A stretch of DNA of 33,827 bases from an uncultured Bacilli bacterium. GTDB taxonomy: Bacteria; Bacillota_I; Bacilli_A; RF39; UBA660. The stretch covers positions 1 through 33,827 of the forward strand of contig CALVQL010000006.1 of assembly GCA_944358235.1 (NCBI GenBank), in the 5' to 3' direction. A program made the position numbers and the translations under genes. The notes below the pieces were generated by a model. It made no database searches. It was not told the origin of the DNA and saw only the letters and a list, made by a program, of their open reading frames with translations. Positions 19,177-25,971 of this stretch are shown here, piece after piece. Within the stretch, counting starts at the first letter, position 1. The number at the start of each line of letters is the position of its first letter.

Positions 19177-19398
19177 TTACACCTCCATCTTCACATCGGG
19201 TTCGACACGATTAATAACTTTTTTTATCTGTTTTAAAACATTTTCTTTATCATCTTCTAAACAAGAAAAAGTTAATCTTTGCATCATGAAATTTACCTTA
19301 ACTTCATTAATTCCTGGCACTTTCTTTAAGGAAGACTCTAACTCGTTGGCACAATTCGGACAATCCAGACCTTTCAATTTAAATTTATATTCTTTCAT
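19177..19398 (-). CDS. Stand-alone heavy-metal-associated (HMA) protein
   Basis: A 73-residue single ferredoxin-like HMA domain with metal motif GLDCPNCANELE and the usual second half (KVNFMMQRLTFSC). The L-D-C-x-x-C form matches the N-terminal domain of CadA/ZntA more than the M-T-C-x-x-C form of copper chaperones. The gene ends six bases before the ATPase gene and carries its own RBS (GGAAGGAA region before the ATG). It probably delivers or senses metal for the adjacent ATPase. Confidence 0.9.
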   Translation of the reverse strand: MKEYKFKLKGLDCPNCANELESSLKKVPGINEVKVNFMMQRLTFSCLEDDKENVLKQIKKVINRVEPDVKMEV

Positions 19399-19412
19399 AT
19401 TATTTCCTTCCT

Positions 19413-19775
19413 TCAGTTTTTATGATTGATATGTTCAAGCCCTATTTCAAACAACTTGACGATATGATCATCATCTAATGTATAGTAAACTTCTTTCCCA
19501 CTTTTGCGACATTTGACGACACCACTGCGTCTTAATGTTGCAAGTTGATGTGACACAGATGACTTTGTCATATTCAAAACATTAGCTAGATCACAGACAC
19601 ACATTTCCTTCTGATCGAGAGCAAAAAGAATCTTACAGCGAGTCGTATCTCCTATTAACTTAAACAAATCAGCCAAGTGATAAAATATATCCTCTTGAGG
19701 GAGGCTCTTTCTAACATGTTCGACAACATCTTTATGTATAATATTACAATCACAAGAAAATTCATTTCGTGACAT
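19413..19775 (-). CDS. cadC: ArsR/SmtB-family metal repressor, CadC type
   Basis: A 120-residue winged-helix repressor. Helix-turn-helix lies around ADLANVLNMTKSSVSHQLATLR. The alpha3N metal site is complete: N-terminal C8/C10 (SCDCN) and C59/C61 in MCVCDLA, as in CadC, which binds Cd, Pb or Zn. The alpha5 site residues are also present (D102, H104, H115, H118), so it could respond to Zn as well. First gene of the operon with RBS AAGGAGG. Metal binding releases it from DNA; the promoter upstream carries two suitable inverted repeats, so autoregulation is likely. Confidence 0.93.
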   Translation of the reverse strand: MSRNEFSCDCNIIHKDVVEHVRKSLPQEDIFYHLADLFKLIGDTTRCKILFALDQKEMCVCDLANVLNMTKSSVSHQLATLRRSGVVKCRKSGKEVYYTLDDDHIVKLFEIGLEHINHKN

Positions 19776-19807
19776 ATACTATCCTCCTTATATTATATGC
19801 AAAATAG

Positions 19808-19861
19808 TTGAATATCCATTCAATCATATTAATTATAATTGAGCAGTTATTCAATTGTCAA
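19808..19861 (-). promoter_or_regulatory. Metal operon promoter and two ArsR-type operators
   Basis: Consensus promoter TTGACA (19856-19861), 18-bp spacer, TATAAT (19832-19837) on the minus strand. The spacer itself (19838-19855) is an imperfect repeat ATTGA-N8-TCAAT. A second, better one, TTGAATATCCATTCAA (19808-19823), lies just downstream of the -10. Both match the TTGAA/TTCAA half-sites of ArsR-family operators, so a bound repressor would block both binding and escape of polymerase. Confidence 0.8.
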
Positions 19862-19883
19862 CCCGAAATAATTATTTAGACAA

Positions 19884-19910
19884 AAAAAGACGACAATTTG
19901 TCATCTTTTT
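19884..19910 (-). terminator. Terminator after the 265-residue unknown gene
   Basis: Stem of AAAAAGA/TCTTTTT and GACAA/TTGTC with one mismatch between them, ending in a U-run on the minus strand; it separates this gene from the metal operon promoter. Confidence 0.7.
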
Positions 19911-19944
19911 AATTTCTATAGCTATTCCCTCCAAAATTATCTTC

Positions 19945-20742
19945 TTATAAGATAATCTTTGGAATAGGGTTTATGGAATTATTTACGTCATGGTCGAAGA
20001 AATAACCTACCGGTAAATTAGCATGGGCAAATGTTTTAACTTCTTCCATCTTACTAGTTCTCAACTCTCCCACTTTCTTCATATAAATATCTTTGAGTTT
20101 AGCATCAGTTATTTCTGCTAAAACCTCACGCATAAGCTGGCATTTAAGTTCGATCAAAGCACAGAGAAAATCGCCAATGGTAATTCCTAAATCTTGCATC
20201 ATCCTTAAAACTTCGTCCGAATTATCACGACATAGTTTTCGCCATTCTTCGGGGAATTGAAAATCATTACAATATAACAAATACAATACCGATGACATAT
20301 CAAAACCGGCTTCAATTATTTCGTCAATTGCTCGCATATTTTCTTTACATTTAGGATTTAAAGAGCTTATTGATAAATCGTTAAACTGATTACTTATGGT
20401 TTGTTTTATTCCATCAAAAACTAAGCTTACAGGTACCGTAGTAAAACAATCAGCAGCTAGCTTATGCTTGAACATCGTATCATGTCCTTCGGAAAACAAA
20501 AAGTATTCAGTAAGCCAAACATAGACATTCTTTAAAGTCTGTGAATCACCATTTTTAGCAGCATTTTTCAGATAATAAAAACAATCGGCAAAACTCTCCC
20601 CTTCGATAGTATCTCCTAAAGGGATTCGCTTACTATTTTCTAAAAAGTACTCTCTTTCTAATTCAATGTTGCGTTCTTTAATATAAGCAACATATCCGTT
20701 GTACTTATTACTAATCATCTCGTCTAATCTTTCGTTTGCCAT
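19945..20742 (-). CDS. Unrecognised soluble protein (265 aa)
   Basis: Acidic, mostly helical, no membrane segment or signal. I do not recognise a family. Visible features: an N-terminal helix (KYNGYVAYIKERNIELEREYF), a central Asn/Cys-containing region, six scattered Cys without a metal-binding spacing, and a helical stretch IELKCQLMREVLAEITDAKLKDIY. The RBS GAGGTGAAAAT fits the ATG. It has its own promoter and terminator, so it is a single-gene unit. Two further unrecognised proteins of similar character lie upstream. Confidence 0.75.
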   Translation of the reverse strand: MANERLDEMISNKYNGYVAYIKERNIELEREYFLENSKRIPLGDTIEGESFADCFYYLKNAAKNGDSQTLKNVYVWLTEYFLFSEGHDTMFKHKLAADCFTTVPVSLVFDGIKQTISNQFNDLSISSLNPKCKENMRAIDEIIEAGFDMSSVLYLLYCNDFQFPEEWRKLCRDNSDEVLRMMQDLGITIGDFLCALIELKCQLMREVLAEITDAKLKDIYMKKVGELRTSKMEEVKTFAHANLPVGYFFDHDVNNSINPIPKIIL

Positions 20743-20769
20743 ATTTTCACCTCAACTCATATGTCAATT

Positions 20770-20797
20770 ATTATAACATACAACTTTACAAACTCAA
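20770..20797 (-). promoter_or_regulatory. Promoter of the 265-residue unknown gene
   Basis: TTGAGT (20792-20797), 16 bases, TATAAT (20770-20775) on the minus strand, 27 bases before the ATG. Confidence 0.55.
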
Positions 20798-20845
20798 CAG
20801 ATAAAAAATCATAACCATCATAAACTTTAAAGAAGGAGGTATCTA

Positions 20846-21160
20846 ATGTCTAGTAGTATACTTCCCAATTATTCTTTTCCACCAAATATAGATCCTCAGA
20901 CTTATTCTTTAATAGCCGTTTTTATAGGTAGTGTATTAGTTGGTGATCTAAATGCCAACGAACAAAATTCTTTAGGGAAATCCAAGCAAGAATAGAAAAT
21001 AATAATATTAATAGCAAAAAAGACAAAAGTGGCGGTGGCGCTTTTACGACGGATTCTAACAAATCAAACCCAACGTGAGGAAGTTGATTTTATATTGCAA
21101 GAACTCCAAATAATCGAACAGAAACTGCAAAATATGAAAAAAATTCTAATCTTTAGTTAA
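20846..21160 (+). pseudogene. Decayed small gene with two frameshifts and a probable internal deletion
   Basis: A strong RBS (AAGGAGGTATCTA) precedes ATG at 20846; the frame runs 49 codons (hydrophobic SLIAVFIGSVLVGDLNANEQ) and stops at 20993. Coherent coding continues in other frames: from 20977, in the next frame, EIQARIENNNINSKKDKSGG up to a TGA at 21076; then from 21071 back in the first frame, QREEVDFILQELQIIEQKLQ to a TAA at 21158. Joined, these give one plausible small protein: membrane-like helix, Asn-rich and Gly-rich linker, C-terminal coiled coil. From memory it resembles a small conserved protein of uncultured gut Bacilli in which about twenty more residues lie between NEQNSLG and QAR; that recollection is unverified. 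Plus strand, opposite to its neighbours. Confidence 0.6.
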
Positions 21161-21177
21161 TAAAGATTAGAATTTTT
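21139..21177. terminator. Bidirectional terminator
   Basis: A perfect 17-bp stem, AAAAATTCTAATCTTTA and its complement, around the loop GTTAA, with A and T runs at its ends. It serves both the plus-strand decayed gene and the minus-strand gene ending at 21176. Confidence 0.85.
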
Positions 21178-22069
21178 AATTACTTGTCTTTTTATATTCG
21201 CGATAAGCTTTGTTAAGATTTTTTAAAAGTAGACGCCTTTTTTGACCGATTATTTCATCGACGAATTCAACACCAAATGGCGAATATATAAGCATTCCTT
21301 GGCCCAAATCAGATATCGTAGCACCGGAATGACCTTGTTCTTTTATAAATGAACGAATATCATCCCAAGAATATCCCCCTGCTATTTTTTCCATTATATC
21401 AGCAACTGATTCATAATTATATAGCTCATCGGTAATATATTCATCAGCAACTTCCCCAGACATTGTGATAAGTTTATCTAAAGAAGAAATCCATCTTTCA
21501 GTTACTTCCTCTTTACAGTATTTAGAATATTCATGCATACGCTCAAGATATTTGCGTGCTATTGGGCAATCTATTTTTCCCGCATTAGTAATATGAAACA
21601 ATTTGGCGATGCGCATTGCTCTTACAGCATTTCTGGCATTGGGTTGCATCAGTTCGTCAACAAAGCGCTCGCTTTCCGTTTTTAATTCATTGGTACAAAA
21701 AACTTCTCCGTAAATCTCTTCAGGAGTTTTATCAGGATGGTATAAAACACCCCAGTGAAGAGTACCAATTCCCTCATAGAACACCGTCCAAATTTTAGCT
21801 TCTTCGATTCCATCAAAGAAAATCCCTTTATTTTCACAACAACGAATTATATCATCGTCGTTAAGTGAAAAATCCTCCATAACCTTAGCAATTGCCGCAT
21901 CAATTTTATCTTTATAAGTTGCGTAAAATTCACTTTCACACACCTTTAAAGGTGCAAACGAGTCCTTTTCAGGTAGTAATTGCATTGCTAACAGTTTATC
22001 TAAATCTTCAAGGTTTCCAGTAGTTCGATATTCCAAAAGCTTTTTGTTGTAAAGTTCATTTAATTTCAT
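21176..22069 (-). CDS. Unrecognised soluble protein (297 aa)
   Basis: No family recognised. The start at 22069 is chosen because GGAGGATTAT precedes it; a longer frame to 22114 overlaps the upstream gene without an RBS. The protein is acidic, without membrane segments. Visible features: an N-terminal helix (MKLNELYNKKLLEY), an aromatic patch AKIWTVFYEGIGTLHWGVLY, a helical part ARNAVRAMRIAKLF, and a basic C-terminal helix. It follows a 216-residue unknown gene by 19 bases, so the two are likely cotranscribed from the promoter at 22781-22810. Nothing in it points to a specific reaction. Confidence 0.75.
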   Translation of the reverse strand: MKLNELYNKKLLEYRTTGNLEDLDKLLAMQLLPEKDSFAPLKVCESEFYATYKDKIDAAIAKVMEDFSLNDDDIIRCCENKGIFFDGIEEAKIWTVFYEGIGTLHWGVLYHPDKTPEEIYGEVFCTNELKTESERFVDELMQPNARNAVRAMRIAKLFHITNAGKIDCPIARKYLERMHEYSKYCKEEVTERWISSLDKLITMSGEVADEYITDELYNYESVADIMEKIAGGYSWDDIRSFIKEQGHSGATISDLGQGMLIYSPFGVEFVDEIIGQKRRLLLKNLNKAYREYKKTSN

Positions 22070-22088
22070 ATAATCCTCCAATATATTT

Positions 22089-22739
22089 TCAAACAGATAG
22101 ATTGTCACCATCATACTCTAGTATTTTTTGTTTAATTCGTTCACTTCCATAGTCATCCGATAACTTATCAGTAACGCCAAAGATAAGTTGATGTATTATA
22201 TATTTGAAATATTCTTTATAACGACGATTTTCTTCCAGTTCTAAAGTTTTTTCAATATAATTAATATCCGAGTAAGCTAAATAGTGAAATGGAAATTCCT
22301 CAGGACAAGAAGTGTCTATCGTGCATTCGTGACTTTCTTCTTCAAAGTAACCCCTTTGCAACATTTTTTTATACATTTGATAAGAACTGTCATGACGCAT
22401 TCCAGCAATAAACATCTTGTCTTTATTTTGAATAAGAATCTGCCTTATGATATTCATCATCTCAATACTCTGGCGTATTTTATTATTGGATTCATTAGAT
22501 ACCCACTCTAGAAAAGAAATAAAATTCTCTTCATCAGTATATAATAAAAACCATTCGTCTCCTAAAACTAATACCTCGTCTGCGACTTCGACATCTTGCA
22601 TATATGCCAAATCGTCGACTTCATAAATATCATTAAAATATTCACTATAAATATCTGCGGGATATCCACTATATGCAATATTCTTAATCGTCTCAATTAT
22701 ACTGGGAGTTATTTCCACTCCCTTATAAAATTTAACCAT
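22089..22739 (-). CDS. Unrecognised soluble protein (216 aa)
   Basis: No family recognised. A small acidic protein with mixed helix and strand; it holds the beta-strand-like VLVLGDEWFLLYTDEENF and a helical segment around NIIRQILIQNKDKMFIAG, a pattern faintly like an acetyltransferase fold, but no acetyl-CoA-binding motif is visible. The RBS (AAAGGTAATTT) is moderate. First gene of a two-gene unit with the 297-residue protein. Confidence 0.7.
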   Translation of the reverse strand: MVKFYKGVEITPSIIETIKNIAYSGYPADIYSEYFNDIYEVDDLAYMQDVEVADEVLVLGDEWFLLYTDEENFISFLEWVSNESNNKIRQSIEMMNIIRQILIQNKDKMFIAGMRHDSSYQMYKKMLQRGYFEEESHECTIDTSCPEEFPFHYLAYSDINYIEKTLELEENRRYKEYFKYIIHQLIFGVTDKLSDDYGSERIKQKILEYDGDNLSV

Positions 22740-22780
22740 AATAAATTACCTTTCCAACAGCAAATTGTTCATGTAAACTC

Positions 22781-22810
22781 ATAATAACAAACAAAAAAAG
22801 AACTTTGCAA
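22781..22810 (-). promoter_or_regulatory. Promoter of the two-gene unknown unit
   Basis: TTGCAA (22805-22810), 18 bases, TATTAT (22781-22786) on the minus strand, about 40 bases before the ATG at 22739. Confidence 0.5.
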
Positions 22811-23171
22811 GCTTTTGAACTAAAAAAATAAAAGTAAACAAAAAAGATATGCTTACATTTAGGGGTATTGTATATTCTTATCACTATTCTTTTCTTTTTA
22901 GCAATTATGCATTATGCCTCCATAAATATACTTAAGAACATGCCATATCGTACTGATATAGCATGTTCCATTTATAAGAAGATTGTCAGACTTTTGATTC
23001 TGCCATAATGTAAATCATCAGTTACAGATAATACCATATTCAAATTATCAGACATATGAACTCCATATCAATTCTCTTCTATATAATGTCAATAGTTTGC
23101 TTTTGCCTTGACATCATTTTCAATCGACCATAACAAACCTAGTCTTGTTGACAAAGAGAGGTTCACCTTTA
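22811..23171. other. Gene-poor stretch with no supported gene
   Basis: No frame with a credible start and length. The right half (about 22970-23165) is less AT-rich than normal spacers here and its minus strand gives short coding-like runs broken by stops (for example TRLGLLWSIENDVKAKANY, and MSDNLNMVLSVTDDLHYGR behind a GGAG), which could be a decayed gene; I cannot name it. A hairpin lies at 22936-22968. Confidence 0.5.
22936..22968. repeat. Long inverted repeat (hairpin) without U-run
   Basis: GAACATGC / GCATGTTC pair perfectly, then one mismatch, then ATATC / GATAT, around a 5-base loop GTACT. No U-run follows on either strand, so it is not a typical terminator; it could be a repeat-element end or an RNA hairpin. 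Confidence 0.6.
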
Positions 23172-23618
23172 TCAATTTTTTACAAGATTGCTATCGAATT
23201 CATCTTGCATCATTTGAAATATTTTCTGTCTTTCTTCTTTTGTAAAAATATCTTTCTGTCTTTTAAACTTTGATAAAGACCATTTCCAGAAATTATACCC
23301 AAAATGACGATCCTTATAAACTTTATCAAATAACATTAACTCGTTTTTATATCTAGGAAAAAAATGAAAATGTACATGAGGTTTTTCATTATCTCTATAA
23401 GCATTGTTCATTAAGCAAGCAAAATTAAACATGGTAGCGTTGAACACCTTTTTAGCAACTCTTTCGAGTTCCTTTTCAATTTTTCCTAACTCGACCCATT
23501 CTTCACTAGCCAGATCACTTAAAGATTCTTTGGTCGATGATATTATACAATCCCCAACAAATTCCTGACACCAATCGACAAATACAACTTCCCAATATTT
23601 TCCTTTATATAATTGCAT
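23172..23618 (-). CDS. HIT-like superfamily protein
   Basis: 148 residues. The motif KPHVHFHFFPRY contains the H-x-H-x-H of histidine-triad nucleotide hydrolases or transferases, placed at about residue 80-90 after an alpha/beta half (VVFVDWCQEFVGDCIISS, then a helix rich in E and K), as expected for the HIT fold. The last 50 residues form a basic helical extension. RBS GGGAGTGAAT precedes the ATG. HIT proteins hydrolyse or transfer nucleotidyl groups; the substrate cannot be told. It follows the histidine phosphatase gene by 80 bases but has a possible promoter of its own. Confidence 0.8.
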   Translation of the reverse strand: MQLYKGKYWEVVFVDWCQEFVGDCIISSTKESLSDLASEEWVELGKIEKELERVAKKVFNATMFNFACLMNNAYRDNEKPHVHFHFFPRYKNELMLFDKVYKDRHFGYNFWKWSLSKFKRQKDIFTKEERQKIFQMMQDEFDSNLVKN

Positions 23619-23657
23619 ATATTCACTCCCAACTATATTTTGCTTTTATGTTTTTTT

Positions 23658-23666
23658 ATTATAACA
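23658..23666 (-). promoter_or_regulatory. Possible extended -10 promoter for the HIT-like gene
   Basis: TGTTATAAT on the minus strand (TG-N-TATAAT), about 40 bases before the ATG; no convincing -35. Confidence 0.4.
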
Positions 23667-23698
23667 CATGTGATAAAAACATCTGCTTCATTATTTCA

Positions 23699-24304
23699 TC
23701 AATCTATTAACTTTACAATATCTATTAACTCATTATTTTTATCAAAATTTAATTTAAAAGTTTCACAATAACTCCATTTACCATCAAAAAATGTTTTGCC
23801 ATTAAATTTATAAGGACCAGTATAACCAATTTCACACCATTTACTAAATAAACTTGCTAATGCTGTTGAATGACCAACAATTAATATCTTTTTGTCGTGG
23901 TAATTATTTAAAATCTTTATTAACGAATTATATTCTCTTTCAATCACTTCATTTATCGATTCTCCATTTGGCAATTTATAGTCAAAATCATCAAATTGTT
24001 TCTTACCAAAATCTTTTGGTAATTCATCCCAATTATTTATACCGAATTTTCTTTCTCCAAAATTTTCATCGACAAATAATTCGCCATTTGTAAAATATTT
24101 GGCAGTAGATATTGCTCTTACATAGTTAGAAGAAATTACCATGTCAAAATTAGTAAGCTCATTTAATTGACTCTTTTTTTCAGCTAACTTTTCACCATTA
24201 ATTGTTAATCCCCATTTTTCATTTTGAATTTGTAAAGAATCCTTATTGTTTATACTGATAGTTTTTAATGGTTCAGAATGTCGCATAAAATATATTGTTT
24301 TCAT
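23699..24304 (-). CDS. Histidine phosphatase superfamily protein
   Basis: 201 residues. The N-terminal RHG-type motif reads MRHSEP (His9 the likely phospho-acceptor), followed by a substrate-side SSNYVRAISTAKYF, and the second catalytic His in VGHSTALASL. These are the marks of branch-1 histidine phosphatases (phosphoglycerate-mutase-like). The RHG third position is Ser instead of Gly, as in several bacterial members. It dephosphorylates small phosphoesters; substrate unknown. RBS AAAGGAGATG is good. The ATG overlaps the stop of a short upstream open frame (ATGA), which suggests it was the second gene of a coupled pair. Arginine here is mostly AGA, unlike the CGT/CGA of many genes in the left half. 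Confidence 0.9.
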   Translation of the reverse strand: MKTIYFMRHSEPLKTISINNKDSLQIQNEKWGLTINGEKLAEKKSQLNELTNFDMVISSNYVRAISTAKYFTNGELFVDENFGERKFGINNWDELPKDFGKKQFDDFDYKLPNGESINEVIEREYNSLIKILNNYHDKKILIVGHSTALASLFSKWCEIGYTGPYKFNGKTFFDGKWSYCETFKLNFDKNNELIDIVKLID

Positions 24305-24450
24305 TTTTTTACATCTCCTTTATTTTCATAACTCTTTTTATAGTTTTCTTCTAACTTTTCTAATCTTAATTTATACTTTTCGTTAATCTCTTGTGTATTA
24401 GCTAAAATATAATAATTTAAAGTTTTAGATGTTTTATTATAGCTATTGTT
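24301..24450 (-). pseudogene. Orphan 3' end of a gene coupled to the histidine phosphatase
   Basis: An open minus-strand frame of 49 codons ends TGA within the ATGA that starts the phosphatase. It reads like a natural charged helical C-terminus (NTQEINEKYKLRLEKLEENY), but has no ATG, GTG or TTG start and meets a TAG at 24451-24453. It is best explained as the remnant of a longer, deleted upstream gene; chance cannot be excluded. Confidence 0.4.
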
Positions 24451-24546
24451 CTATAATTATAATTCTATCATATTTTTGTAAAGTTAACTCATTTTAAAAT
24501 GATTGTAGGCGCTAATTGTAGTACTATCAGATTTTTCAAACATAAA

Positions 24547-24570
24547 AAAGGTTAACCAAAATTAACCTTT
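24547..24570 (-). terminator. Terminator downstream of the tRNA gene
   Basis: A 9-bp perfect stem AAAGGTTAA / TTAACCTTT with a 6-base loop, followed by a U-run on the minus strand, 38 bases after the tRNA end. Confidence 0.8.
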
Positions 24571-24608
24571 CATATATTACAAGTCGATTAGTTCGACTAA
24601 TTTTCCTA

Positions 24609-24683
24609 TGGTGCCGACACCGTGAATCGAACACGGATTAAAGCCTTACCATGGCCTCGTAATAACCGTTATACTATGTCGGC
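24609..24683 (-). tRNA. tRNA-Thr (GGT anticodon)
   Basis: The minus strand folds as a full cloverleaf: acceptor GCCGACA/TGTCGGC, D stem GTA/TAC, anticodon stem AGGCC/GGCTT with loop ATGGTAA (anticodon GGT, Thr), variable loop TAAT, T arm CCGTG-TTCGATT-CACGG, discriminator A and encoded CCA. 75 bases with CCA. It follows the 234-residue membrane protein gene by 19 bases and may share its transcript. Confidence 0.95.
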
Positions 24684-24702
24684 AAGAAAATGCATAAGCA
24701 TT

Positions 24703-25407
24703 TTATATTTCTGATATTAAAGCTTCGTACTGAGCATATAATTCATCGGTAGAAAAATAAATGTATTCGCCAACCATCGTCCAATCGGATTTGTTAGCAA
24801 TCAAGAAGTCAATTACTTTATCAATGCTATTAAATAGGTCGATAAACTCATCGATAGAATTGCTAATATCGGAGATGTCTTTTTTAACCGATGCATCTAA
24901 ATACATCAAATCGTTATATATATCACGATAGTAGGAATCGATATTCTCATTTAAATATGAATCGATTGTCGCTTGTTCAAAATAGGACTCCAACTCTCCT
25001 TTTAAAGATAATAAATCTTCTCTGTTGTTTTTTATATAACTTTTAGTCAGAATAAAGTCTGGTCCATCACTTATATAGTTATCAGCAGATAACAATAGTG
25101 ATGTGGTATCATCATACATAATATATACTATATCATAAATACAGTCGAATACATCACTAAGGTATGTCTTTATAGCTCTTTCTACTTCGTAATAGTCGCC
25201 AGTTGTTACATAGTTAGTTAATTTGTCTTCTAATTCATCATAATCTAGATTTTCAAAATCATCAAGCATCGCGGTTATCGAATCGATTTCGGTTTTAAGT
25301 TGCCCTTCTATCTTTAAATCTCTATAGACAGATATGCCAATATAACTACCCAATGCTAGTAACAGTACTCCAACTATGCAAATAACAATTATTCCGACTC
25401 TTTTCAT
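24703..25407 (-). CDS. Membrane-anchored protein of unknown function (234 aa)
   Basis: One N-terminal membrane segment (about residues 4-28, after MKRVG) anchors a strongly acidic, helical extracytoplasmic domain rich in D, Y, L and I (for example DFENLDYDELEDKL), with only one Cys outside the anchor. No family recognised. The length and long helices suggest a bundle or coiled coil. RBS GGTGAGTTTGA precedes the ATG. It lies downstream of the thioredoxin-fold gene but beyond its terminator. Confidence 0.75.
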   Translation of the reverse strand: MKRVGIIVICIVGVLLLALGSYIGISVYRDLKIEGQLKTEIDSITAMLDDFENLDYDELEDKLTNYVTTGDYYEVERAIKTYLSDVFDCIYDIVYIMYDDTTSLLLSADNYISDGPDFILTKSYIKNNREDLLSLKGELESYFEQATIDSYLNENIDSYYRDIYNDLMYLDASVKKDISDISNSIDEFIDLFNSIDKVIDFLIANKSDWTMVGEYIYFSTDELYAQYEALISEI

Positions 25408-25457
25408 TCAAACTCACCACTACTTATAGTATATCAGATAAACTTTATTTTTGATAC

Positions 25458-25485
25458 AAAAAAGGAGCGCTTTTACTCCTTTTTT
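25458..25485 (-). terminator. Terminator after the thioredoxin-fold gene
   Basis: A 10-bp stem AAAAAAGGAG / CTCCTTTTTT with an 8-base loop, U-run on the minus strand, overlapping the stop codon of the gene. Confidence 0.85.
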
Positions 25486-25970
25486 AGATTTGCTATTATT
25501 TCAGAAAAATCTTTGATATTATCCCTATTCTCATATTTATTAATAATCGTCTCTTTGATTTCGCTATTCTTAGACGAATTATAGCCACTGAAAGATTTAT
25601 CACCTATTATATAGTACGGAACAGTTCTTCCAATATTATCTCCTAATTCGTCAGCTAAAGCATCCATTATTTCGCCATTTTCTTTGTTATACCACACTTC
25701 ATAAGCATAGATATTGGCATACTTAGATATTTCTTCATAATTATCTTCGAAATAAGCAAATAATTCTTTACAGTGTTCACAGCCATTACCCCAAAAGAAA
25801 TATATATTTATCTTGTCATCATTAAATGTTATATCAGCTAAATTAGCATTACGATTTATTTCGGAAGTATCACTTTTTTCGCGATTATTTTGGATAACAA
25901 CGTACACTATAGCTGATATGATAAGGGCGATTAGTACGATAACACTTATTATCACGGTATTCTTTTTCAT
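25473..25970 (-). CDS. Membrane-anchored thioredoxin-fold protein with CEHC active site
   Basis: 165 residues from the ATG at 25970. One membrane segment (about 5-27) exports a thioredoxin-like domain with the redox motif C64-E-H-C67 after a strand (IYFFWGNG), and a cis-Pro region GRTVPYYIIGD. CxHC resembles the DsbA-type CPHC motif more than thioredoxin CGPC, which hints at an oxidase or disulfide exchanger outside the membrane; this is inference. The start is preferred over a longer frame (26021) because that would overlap the sulfotransferase. One base separates the sulfotransferase stop from this ATG and no strong RBS is seen, so translation probably depends on the upstream gene. Confidence 0.88.
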   Translation of the reverse strand: MKKNTVIISVIVLIALIISAIVYVVIQNNREKSDTSEINRNANLADITFNDDKINIYFFWGNGCEHCKELFAYFEDNYEEISKYANIYAYEVWYNKENGEIMDALADELGDNIGRTVPYYIIGDKSFSGYNSSKNSEIKETIINKYENRDNIKDFSEIIANLKKE

Positions 25971-25971
25971 A

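Noticed and set aside
22936-22968. Hairpin as intrinsic terminator
   Set aside because: No U-run follows on either strand and no gene ends next to it.
22970-23165. Decayed transposase
   Set aside because: The broken runs contain no transposase motif I can recognise and no flanking direct repeats were found.
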